DNA of 6,162 bases from Hyphomicrobiales bacterium (GTDB lineage Bacteria; Pseudomonadota; Alphaproteobacteria; Rhizobiales; Aestuariivirgaceae), in assembly GCA_014380505.1 (NCBI GenBank), contig JACMJT010000627.1, positions 1 through 6,162 of the forward strand. The letters run 5' to 3'. The notes under the pieces were generated by a model. It was given only the letters and a program-made list of their open reading frames with translations. It did no database searches and had not been told where the DNA came from. This document shows positions 1 to 6,162 of this stretch, one piece after another. Within the stretch, counting starts at the first letter, position 1; the number at the start of each line of letters is the position of its first letter. A program made the position numbers and the translations under genes.

Positions 1-196
1 CGTGACGCCTGCATTTTTCGTCCTCCATGTGATGCCGGTTGCGGACCAGAATGGCTTTCCGCGCCCGGCAGTCCCCCGGGCGGCGCTCGCCAACAATCAT
101 CTGCAATATGCCATCACCTGGTTTTCGCTCGCCCTCGTGCTGGCCGTCATCGCCGGCCTCGTTGTCCGCGGACAGATGAAAAAATCCGGCGCTTGA
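1..196 (+). CDS. surf1: SURF1-family cytochrome oxidase assembly protein, C-terminal end (partial)
   Basis: This is the last 64 complete codons of a gene whose 5' part lies left of the window; base 1 is the third base of a split codon. The visible residues end in a pattern typical of SURF1 proteins: a short Pro/Arg-rich loop, then NNHLQYAITWFSLAL leading into a hydrophobic segment of about 20 residues and a short basic tail (RGQMKKSGA). SURF1/Shy1 proteins are inner-membrane proteins with two membrane segments that help assemble haem-copper cytochrome c oxidase, probably in haem A handling; the second membrane segment is the one seen here. In Alphaproteobacteria the gene often ends the cox/cta cluster. 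The GTG at base 2 is an internal valine codon, not a start. The family call rests on the C-terminal motif alone but is fairly secure. Confidence 0.85.
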   Translation, partial: VTPAFFVLHVMPVADQNGFPRPAVPRAALANNHLQYAITWFSLALVLAVIAGLVVRGQMKKSGA

Positions 197-234
197 TGCT
201 GGCTAGGGCTGCCGCTAAAGCAGGCGCTCCCTCC

Positions 235-240
235 AAAGGA
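235..240 (+). promoter_or_regulatory. Ribosome binding site for thrC
   Basis: AAAGGA lies 7 bases before the TTG codon at 248. It supports that unusual start, since no ATG or GTG is better placed and the protein made from the TTG begins exactly where threonine synthases usually begin. Confidence 0.6.
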
Positions 241-247
241 TAAATCC

Positions 248-1639
248 TTGCGCTATCAATCGACTCGCGGCGAAGCCCCGGAATTGGGTTTCGAGGATGT
301 TTTGCTCACGGGCCTAGCCCGCGATGGCGGCCTCTATGTTCCGGCACAGTGGCCACAGCTTTCAGCCGCCACAATCCGCAACCTGCGGGGCGCCAGCTAC
401 CAGGATGTGGCCTTCACCGTGCTGCACCCCTTCATTGGCGGCGCCATTCCGGATGCCGATCTCAAATCGATGCTTGCCGCCGCCTATGGCGCCTTCGGCC
501 ATCCGGCCGTCGCTCCCTTGAAGCAACTCGACGGCAATCAATGGCTGCTTGAGCTTTTCCACGGCCCCACCCTCGCGTTCAAGGATGTCGCCATGCAGCT
601 CCTCGCCCGCTTGATGGACTGGGCGCTCGCCAAGCGGGGCACCCGCGCCACCATCGTGGGCGCCACCTCGGGCGACACGGGGGGAGCCGCCATCGAGGCC
701 TTCAAGGCGAGCCGACATGCCTCGATTTTCATTCTTCATCCCCACGGCCGCGTCAGCGATGTGCAGCGCCGTCAGATGACGACGGTCGATTCACCGGCGG
801 TGCATAATATTGCGGTCGAGGGAAACTTCGACGACTGCCAGGCCATCGTGAAGGCACTCTTCAACGATCATAAATTTCGCGACGAAGTGAATCTTGCCGG
901 CGTCAATTCCATCAACTGGGCGCGCATCATGGCGCAGATCGTCTACTATGTGACGGCGGCGGTCTCGCTCGGCAGCCCAGACCGCCCTGTAAGCTTCTGC
1001 GTGCCCACCGGAAATTTCGGCGATATCTTCGCTGGGCTGGTGGCAAAACGAATGGGTCTCCCGATCAATAGACTAATAATTGCCGTTAACGTCAACGACA
1101 TATTGGATCGAGCACTCAAGACTGGCCGATACGACGTAAGGGGAGTTAGGCCCTCGTCGAGCCCCTCCATGGACATCCAGGTCTCGAGTAACTTCGAGCG
1201 CCTGCTGTTTGAGGCCCATGGCCGAGATGCAGGCGCGGTACGCCGCTTGATGGCGAGCTTATCCCAGTCCGGCGCCTTTCACATAGGTGCCAAGGAACTC
1301 CATGTTATACTTAAGGAATTTGACTCGGGCGCAGCCGATGAGACAGCGACCGCGGCCACCATCCGCGAAACCTTGGCGGCAACGGGCGAACTCCTCGATC
1401 CCCATACGGCGGTGGGCTATGCCGTCGCCCGGCGCCAGGCCCCCTCGGCCAGTCCCATGGTGACTTTGGCCACGGCCCACCCGGCCAAATTTCCTGACGC
1501 AGTGGAAGGCGCTGCGGGCGTCAGGCCCGGTTTACCAAGCCATTTTGGGCACTTGCTCAGCGCCCCGGAACGTCTCACAGTGCTGCCCAACAGCAACGAG
1601 GCCGTCCGGGATTTCATCCGGGCCAAACGGATGGCCTGA
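248..1639 (+). CDS. thrC: Threonine synthase
   Basis: This 463-residue cytoplasmic enzyme uses pyridoxal phosphate (PLP) to convert O-phosphohomoserine and water to threonine and phosphate, the last step of threonine synthesis. The N-terminus (RYQSTRGEAP) and the following FEDVLLTGLARDGGLYVP are a family hallmark and fix the TTG start. The PLP-binding lysine is K112 in HGPTLAFKDVAMQ. GATSGDTGGAA (138-148) is the conserved Ser/Thr/Gly loop, and PTGNFGDIFAG (253-263) is the glycine loop expected to hold the PLP phosphate. SPSMDIQVSSNFERLLF (305-321) and the C-terminal DPHTAVGYAVA and TAHPAKFPDAVE are also typical. The length matches the family and no key residue is missing. It sits 51 bases after the SURF1 gene and 14 bases before the M16 protease gene. 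Residues about 266-363 are encoded with more ATA, CGA, AGG and other uncommon codons than the rest of the gene. Confidence 0.97.
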   Translation: MRYQSTRGEAPELGFEDVLLTGLARDGGLYVPAQWPQLSAATIRNLRGASYQDVAFTVLHPFIGGAIPDADLKSMLAAAYGAFGHPAVAPLKQLDGNQWLLELFHGPTLAFKDVAMQLLARLMDWALAKRGTRATIVGATSGDTGGAAIEAFKASRHASIFILHPHGRVSDVQRRQMTTVDSPAVHNIAVEGNFDDCQAIVKALFNDHKFRDEVNLAGVNSINWARIMAQIVYYVTAAVSLGSPDRPVSFCVPTGNFGDIFAGLVAKRMGLPINRLIIAVNVNDILDRALKTGRYDVRGVRPSSSPSMDIQVSSNFERLLFEAHGRDAGAVRRLMASLSQSGAFHIGAKELHVILKEFDSGAADETATAATIRETLAATGELLDPHTAVGYAVARRQAPSASPMVTLATAHPAKFPDAVEGAAGVRPGLPSHFGHLLSAPERLTVLPNSNEAVRDFIRAKRMA

Positions 1640-1642
1640 AAC

Positions 1643-1647
1643 AAGGG
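1643..1647 (+). promoter_or_regulatory. Ribosome binding site for the M16 protease gene
   Basis: AAGGG lies 6 bases before the ATG at 1654, in the 14-base gap after the thrC stop codon. It is a moderate match and supports that ATG as the start. Confidence 0.5.
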
Positions 1648-1653
1648 CAAATC

Positions 1654-2913
1654 ATGAGCGTCGAGATCACTCGTCTCTCCAACGGTATCAACGTGGTGAC
1701 TCATCACATGCCGCATCTGGAGACGGCAGCACTCGGCATCTGGGTGAAGGCGGGTGCGCGCGATGAGAGGCCGGAAGAAAACGGCATCGCTCACTTTCTT
1801 GAACACATGGCCTTCAAGGGCACCAAGCGCCGGAGCGCTAGGGAGATCGCAGAAGAGATCGAATCCGCCGGCGGTGAGATCAACGCCTCGACCAGCATGG
1901 AGACCACAACCTACTACGCGCGCGTGCTGAAGCAGGACTGGCCCCTGGCTCTCGATATTCTTGCAGACATTTTTACGGAATCGGTCCTCGATCCCGAAGA
2001 GATGGAGCGCGAGCGCGATGTGATCCTGCAGGAGATCGCCGCCGCCAACGACCAGCCGGACGATCTGGTGTTCGAGCTGGTTCAAGCGGCGTCCTTTGCC
2101 AGCCATCCCCTGGGCCGGCCCATTCTCGGAACGTCGGAACTGGTTTCCGCAATGACCCGCGAGCAGATACTGGCTTGGCGCGATCGCAACTACTGGGGCA
2201 CGCGCATGGTGGTGGCGGCGGCGGGCAATATCGAACATGAGGAATTCGCCGCGGAGGCGGAACGGCTCTTCTGCGGCATCGATGTGGGTACAGAGCCCCA
2301 GCGTGAGCCGCCAACCTTCATTCCAACCGCGCAGACGGCGGATAAGCCGCTGGACCAGACCCATGTGGTCGTGGCCTTTGCCGCCCCCGGCTACAAGGAT
2401 CCCGAAATCTACGTGCTCCAGGTTCTGTCGAGCCTTCTGGGCGGCGGCATGTCCTCCAGGCTTTTCCAGGAAGTGCGGGAAAAGCGCGGCCTTTGCTATA
2501 GCGTTTTCTCTTTCGGTTCAGCCTATGAGGATGGCGGGCAACTGGCGGTCTATGCGGCAACATCGCCGGAACATTCCCGTCAGCTCATGGACATTACATC
2601 CGATGTCATGCTCTCGGTTGCGGGCGACGTGTCCGAAGCCGAGATCGCCCGCGCCAAGGCGCAACTCAAGACGAGCCTAGTCATGAACCTGGAGAGCGCC
2701 TCCGCCCGCGCCGACCAGATCGCCCGCCAGTTCCTGGCCTTTGGCTGCGTGCCCGATATCGCCACGCTCGTTGCCAAGATCGAAGCCGTGACGGCCGAGC
2801 AGGTGCGCGATCTCGCCGGCAGACTTTTCAAGACGCGCATTCCCGCTTTCAGCGCCGTGGGCCAGCTAACGACCCTTTCGCCCTACGAAACCATCGTCAA
2901 GCATTTTGCCTGA
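1654..2913 (+). CDS. M16-family zinc metalloprotease, mitochondrial processing peptidase beta-like
   Basis: This 419-residue protein belongs to peptidase family M16 (pitrilysin clan), in the branch that gave rise to mitochondrial processing peptidase. The inverted zinc motif HFLEH occupies residues 47-51: H47 and H51 are ligands and E50 is the catalytic base. The third ligand is E127 in VILQEI, 76 residues after H51, which is the family spacing. The C-terminal half carries GGGMSSRLFQEVREKRGLCYS (263-283), whose R278 and Y282 match the Arg/Tyr pair that helps bind substrate. Both M16 halves are therefore present in the usual length of about 420 residues. There is no signal peptide, so it is probably cytoplasmic. 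No second M16 gene lies beside it, so it may act as a homodimer carrying both zinc and substrate-binding elements. The ATG start is supported by a nearby AAGGG and an N-terminus (VEITRLSNGINVVT) typical of the family. The physiological substrate in bacteria is not known from sequence. Confidence 0.95.
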   Translation: MSVEITRLSNGINVVTHHMPHLETAALGIWVKAGARDERPEENGIAHFLEHMAFKGTKRRSAREIAEEIESAGGEINASTSMETTTYYARVLKQDWPLALDILADIFTESVLDPEEMERERDVILQEIAAANDQPDDLVFELVQAASFASHPLGRPILGTSELVSAMTREQILAWRDRNYWGTRMVVAAAGNIEHEEFAAEAERLFCGIDVGTEPQREPPTFIPTAQTADKPLDQTHVVVAFAAPGYKDPEIYVLQVLSSLLGGGMSSRLFQEVREKRGLCYSVFSFGSAYEDGGQLAVYAATSPEHSRQLMDITSDVMLSVAGDVSEAEIARAKAQLKTSLVMNLESASARADQIARQFLAFGCVPDIATLVAKIEAVTAEQVRDLAGRLFKTRIPAFSAVGQLTTLSPYETIVKHFA

Positions 2914-2921
2914 GTGAGCCC

Positions 2922-3503
2922 GTGGCTTTTCTGAGATCGCCCTTTGCGCCGGAGTTGCCACCGGTCCTCAGAAACGCCAGGGTGATGCTGCGAACACCCG
3001 AAGCCTCCGATTATGAAGCCTGGGCCGACTTGCGCCTTGCCAGCCGCGATTTTCTGGTGCCCTGGGAGCCCCTGTGGCCGTCCAACGATCTGGCGCGTCT
3101 TTCCTTCCGCGCCCGCGTAAGGCGCTACTGGCGCGATATCGAGGACGATGTGGCCTATCCGTTCTTCATCTTCACTGCGGATGGGCGGACTTTTTTGGGG
3201 GGCCTCACGTTGTCGAACGTGCGCCGCGGCGTCGCCCAGATCGCAACACTGGGATACTGGATCGGGGCGCCGTTCGCGCGCCAGGGTTATATGACGGGGG
3301 CAATGCGGCTTGCTCTGCCATTCGCTTTCGGCCACCTGCAACTGCACCGCGTCGAGGCCGCTTGCCTTCCTGACAATCACGCTTCGATTGCACTTTTGCA
3401 GCGCCAAGGTTTTGCGCGCGAAGGCCTCGCCCGGCGCTATCTCAAGATCAACGGCCAATGGCAAGATCATCTGCTGTTCGCCCGCCTTGGCGACAACCGT
3501 TGA
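2922..3503 (+). CDS. GNAT-family N-acetyltransferase, RimJ-like
   Basis: This 193-residue protein uses acetyl-CoA to acetylate an amino group, by family analogy possibly a protein N-terminus as in RimJ/RimL. Recognisable parts are the N-terminal strand with RNARVMLRTPEASDYEAW (residues 17-34), the central GYWIGAPFARQGYMTGAM (111-128) where the acetyl-CoA pyrophosphate loop lies, and the C-terminal LHRVEAACLPDNHASIALLQ (141-160) followed by GF and a WQDHLLFA ending. This last pattern is common in RimJ-type proteins. The length is normal. The start is GTG at 2922, 8 bases after the M16 stop codon. Only a weak GTGA element (2914-2917) precedes it, so translation may be coupled to the upstream gene. 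An unusual T6G6 run sits at 3191-3202. The substrate cannot be named, and no rimJ symbol is given because the group contains many functionally distinct members. Confidence 0.9.
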   Translation: MAFLRSPFAPELPPVLRNARVMLRTPEASDYEAWADLRLASRDFLVPWEPLWPSNDLARLSFRARVRRYWRDIEDDVAYPFFIFTADGRTFLGGLTLSNVRRGVAQIATLGYWIGAPFARQGYMTGAMRLALPFAFGHLQLHRVEAACLPDNHASIALLQRQGFAREGLARRYLKINGQWQDHLLFARLGDNR

Positions 3504-3540
3504 ACCCTGAGCTCCGCATCATTTCTTGCCAGTGGGACCC

Positions 3541-6162
3541 ATGCGGCGCTACCAAGAGGGCATGAGTCGCTATCGCAACGCCATCAGCGCCTGCGCGGGC
3601 CTGTTACGGCTGGTGATGTGGATTGCGCTGGTATTCTTGGTGCCTCTTCCCGCAGCTCAAGCGGCAAGCCTCGCCGATGTAGGAACGAGTGGACCCCGCA
3701 TCGATCTTCTGCCCTATCTCGCCGCGTTGGAAACCAGCCGGCGCGACGTTCCCATCGAAAAACCCGGTAGCATCGCCGGCGCCAAGAACTTTATGATTTT
3801 ACGCGCCAAGGGAGCTGGCCCCACGTTCCGCTGGGTGGCCGGCAGCTTCACCAACAGCGGCACAACTCCCCGCCACATGGTGATCGCCATCGCCGATCAG
3901 GGCTTTGTGGGATCGGGCATCTATTGGCCAAAGCCGCCCAGCGGGCATGTCGACAGCATCACCACCGCAGGCCCCGCAACGCTTCAGCGTTTGTCCGTTG
4001 CCGGTAAGGAGGCCTATGGCTTCACGTTGGAGCCGGGAAAGACCGCTGCCATCGCCTTCGAGATCGGCGGACCATCGCTCTCCGCCATCACCCTCTGGCA
4101 GCGCGATGCCTTCGACGATCAGAAAGACTATTTCGCCTTCTTCCGGGGCGCACTCCTTGGCATCGCGGCACTTCTCGCCCTGGCGATGCTGGCGCTGTAC
4201 GGATTCAGATCGCGCCCGGTATTCCTTGCCGCCAGTGGATTTGCCGTGGCCAGCGTCGGATTCATGATGCTTGAAGCGGGGCACCTGTCCGTCCTTCTGA
4301 CAGCGATGCATTTTCCGGCACTCACGCTCACCGTTGCCCGGGCTCTCATCGAAGGTTTGATGGCCGTTTTCCTGATCCTCTATCTGATCACGGTTCTGGA
4401 CCTGCGGCGCTTCCTGCCGGTGCTGGAAAACATGCCGTTTCTCATGGGCGGGCTTGTTCTTGCCGTGATGGTTGCAAGCTTCGTCGAACCGGCCGCGGCT
4501 TCCGGCATCGCCCGCGTTGTTTTTGGTCTAACGGCGTTGGCGGGTTTTGGCGGGATCTTCTTCCTGTGGCAGCACGGCGACACCAAAGCCGAAGCAGCCC
4601 TTGTCTCATGGTCGGCGATTTTGCTGTGGGCCTTTATCGGCCTGGTCGCCATCCTGGCGGACCCGCGGAGCGCAGCACTTTCACCCACGCTGCTCTCCGG
4701 GCTCTGCGCGGTCCTCGTTGTCATGGTTTTTGCTCTGGTGCACCAGGCCTTCAGCAAGGGCTATCTATCCCAGCGCTTCTTCCGCGAGGCGGGCCGCCGC
4801 GCCTTGGCGCTGGCGGGCGCGCGCGCCTATGTCTGGGACTGGCAGCCGGAAGACAGCGATCTGCATGTGGGCGAAGAAATCGAAAGAGCCTTGGGGCTGC
4901 AACCCGGCCTCATGGCCGAAGCGGGCGTCGACACCTTCCTTGAACTCATGCACCCTTCCGATCGCGCCGCCTACGTTGCGGCCATTGAAACCGCCGAGCT
5001 ACAGGGCAATGGCGTGATCGAGCGCCAATTTCGTCTCCGCCACGGCGACGGGGACTATCGCTGGTTTCAACTGCGCGGCCGCGGCATGCCGGGCAGCGGC
5101 GACCGGGCCATCCGCTGTATCGGAACGCTGACCGACGTAACCGAGGCCAAGCGCACCGAGGAGCGGCTTCTCAGCGACGCGGTTTACGATGTCGTAACCG
5201 GCCTGCCCAATCGCCCTCTGTTCATCGACCGATTGGCGCGCGCCCTCACCGTGGCCGACGCCGCGGCACAAACCAACGTACACATCGTGCTGGCCGACAT
5301 CGACCGCTTCAAAACGGTGAATGACGCATTGGGGCATGAGATGGGCGATGGCCTGCTGACGGTGATCGCCCGCCGCCTCTCAGCCGAGATGGGGCCAAAC
5401 AACAGCGTCGCCAGGCTACCCGGCGGCCAGTTCGCCATCCTGTTTTTGGCGTTGGAGTCCGGACGCACGATCGAAGCCTTTGCCGAAACGGTGCGGGGCG
5501 CCATAGCGCTTCCCATCACTCTCGATACCCAGGAGATATTCCTCACCGCATGTATTGGCGTGGCGCACAATCGTGAGCCTGGGCTTTCCGCCGAACGCTT
5601 GCTGAAGGATGCTGCCATCGCTCTATACGAAGCCAAGCGCCGGGGCAGCGGCACGATCGAAATCTTCCGCACCTCCATGCGCGATGACCGCGCCGAACTC
5701 GTGGTGCTCGAGCAGGAACTCCGCCGCGCCATCGAGCGAAACGAGATCGAGGTCCATTATCAGCCGATCGCCCAACTGGCCGACATGAACCTCGCGGGCT
5801 TCGAGGCTCTGGTGCGTTGGCGCCATCCCACTCTGGGCCTCTTGGCGCCGGAGAGCTTCGTCGGCCTTGCCGAGCAGACCGGGATGATCAAGGACATCGG
5901 CCGCGCCGTGCTGAACGAGGCGGGCCGCCAACTCGGCATCTGGCAGCGTTCGTTCCGGCAAGCCGAGCCGGTTTTTGTGGCGGTGAACATATCCTCCGCC
6001 CAGTTGATCGACCCCAGCCTGATCGACGATATTGCCCAGGTTCTGCACCGCGAAACCGTGACGCCCGGCAGCCTCAAGATCGAGGTGACGGAAAGTCTCG
6101 TCATGCAATATCCCGAACTCGCGGGCCATATCCTCGAGCGCTTGAAGAATCTGGGTGTAGGC
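3541..6162 (+). CDS. Membrane-bound sensor with 7TM-PAS-GGDEF(degenerate)-EAL architecture; c-di-GMP signalling (partial, 3' end missing)
   Basis: The first 874 codons are present and the reading frame is open to the window edge. Residues 1-41 form a signal peptide (basic start, hydrophobic core 20-36, cleavage likely after AQA). Residues 42-202 are a predicted periplasmic domain resembling the beta-rich input domains of 7TMR-DISM receptors, though I cannot assign it firmly. About seven hydrophobic segments follow (roughly 203-221, 226-246, 264-286, 300-315, 322-341, 357-374, 383-402). A PAS domain spans about 422-539 and ends in TDVTEAKRTEER. The GGDEF domain (about 547-705) keeps TGLPNR, DIDRFK (586-591) and the NDALGHEMGD stretch (594-603), but its signature reads PGGQF (627-631) and the RxxD inhibitory site is absent, so cyclase activity is unlikely. 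The EAL domain (from about 725) keeps EALVRW (E755), VNIS (N816) and EVTE (848-851), as in active c-di-GMP phosphodiesterases; its DDFGTG region lies beyond the edge. The start is uncertain: ATG 3541 is preferred over ATG 3562, and GTG 3532 or TTG 3526 are also in frame. Confidence 0.9.
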   Translation, partial: MRRYQEGMSRYRNAISACAGLLRLVMWIALVFLVPLPAAQAASLADVGTSGPRIDLLPYLAALETSRRDVPIEKPGSIAGAKNFMILRAKGAGPTFRWVAGSFTNSGTTPRHMVIAIADQGFVGSGIYWPKPPSGHVDSITTAGPATLQRLSVAGKEAYGFTLEPGKTAAIAFEIGGPSLSAITLWQRDAFDDQKDYFAFFRGALLGIAALLALAMLALYGFRSRPVFLAASGFAVASVGFMMLEAGHLSVLLTAMHFPALTLTVARALIEGLMAVFLILYLITVLDLRRFLPVLENMPFLMGGLVLAVMVASFVEPAAASGIARVVFGLTALAGFGGIFFLWQHGDTKAEAALVSWSAILLWAFIGLVAILADPRSAALSPTLLSGLCAVLVVMVFALVHQAFSKGYLSQRFFREAGRRALALAGARAYVWDWQPEDSDLHVGEEIERALGLQPGLMAEAGVDTFLELMHPSDRAAYVAAIETAELQGNGVIERQFRLRHGDGDYRWFQLRGRGMPGSGDRAIRCIGTLTDVTEAKRTEERLLSDAVYDVVTGLPNRPLFIDRLARALTVADAAAQTNVHIVLADIDRFKTVNDALGHEMGDGLLTVIARRLSAEMGPNNSVARLPGGQFAILFLALESGRTIEAFAETVRGAIALPITLDTQEIFLTACIGVAHNREPGLSAERLLKDAAIALYEAKRRGSGTIEIFRTSMRDDRAELVVLEQELRRAIERNEIEVHYQPIAQLADMNLAGFEALVRWRHPTLGLLAPESFVGLAEQTGMIKDIGRAVLNEAGRQLGIWQRSFRQAEPVFVAVNISSAQLIDPSLIDDIAQVLHRETVTPGSLKIEVTESLVMQYPELAGHILERLKNLGVG

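Noticed and set aside
2..196. A separate 64-residue small membrane protein starting at the GTG at base 2
   Set aside because: The residues match the C-terminus of SURF1 proteins, so this is the tail of a longer gene cut by the window edge.
197..247. A possible terminator or attenuator between SURF1 and thrC
   Set aside because: Only short weak complementarity (around GCTAAAGC) is visible, with no strong stem and no T-run.
1417..2364. A 315-codon open frame on the minus strand opposite the thrC end and the M16 gene
   Set aside because: It lies wholly antisense to two well-conserved genes, its translation shows no family motif, and long antisense frames are common in GC-rich coding DNA.
2883..3470. 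A 195-codon open frame on the minus strand opposite the GNAT gene
   Set aside because: The plus-strand frame encodes a clear acetyltransferase over the same bases; the minus-strand translation has no recognisable domain.
3504..3540. A possible terminator or promoter between the GNAT gene and the sensor gene
   Set aside because: The 37-base gap shows no stable stem, no T-run and no convincing -35/-10 pair.
4547..5017. Plus-strand open frames inside the membrane and PAS part of the sensor gene
   Set aside because: They are out of frame with the continuous 874-codon reading frame, whose signal peptide, membrane segments and PAS domain account for the region.
5623..6129. A 168-codon minus-strand open frame opposite the EAL domain
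   Set aside because: It mirrors conserved EAL codons (EALVRW, VNIS, EVTE) on the plus strand and has no motif of its own.

Overview
The window is GC-rich and densely coded, with every supportable gene on the + strand. It carries five genes: the 3' end of a SURF1-family gene, threonine synthase (thrC), a mitochondrial-processing-peptidase-like M16 zinc protease, a RimJ-type GNAT acetyltransferase, and the first 874 codons of a large membrane-bound c-di-GMP signalling protein that runs off the right edge. The protein sequences and the gene order (a cytochrome oxidase assembly gene followed by thrC, the MPP-like protease and the GNAT) point to an Alphaproteobacterium. Hyphomicrobiales or a neighbouring order is likely, but the genus cannot be fixed by eye. 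This looks like chromosomal core sequence; I see no mobile element, tRNA, rRNA, CRISPR array or phage gene.

Layout: the SURF1 fragment ends at 196. After 51 bases thrC starts at a TTG codon with a good ribosome binding site. The M16 protease follows after 14 bases, the GNAT after 8, and the signalling protein after 37. I see no clear terminator or divergent promoter in any gap, so all five could be co-transcribed, with any promoter lying to the left of the window.

The functions are mixed: respiratory-chain assembly, the last step of threonine synthesis, proteolysis, N-acetylation and second-messenger turnover. They do not form an evident pathway, so this is better read as a conserved neighbourhood than as a dedicated system. 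The most informative gene is the last. It combines a signal peptide, an unassigned periplasmic domain, seven membrane segments, a PAS domain, a GGDEF domain whose signature is degenerate (PGGQF), and an EAL domain whose visible catalytic residues are intact. This suggests a sensor that degrades c-di-GMP rather than makes it. Two smaller points are a patch of unusual codons inside thrC and a slippery T6G6 run inside the acetyltransferase gene. I found no convincing evidence of a wholly new system.
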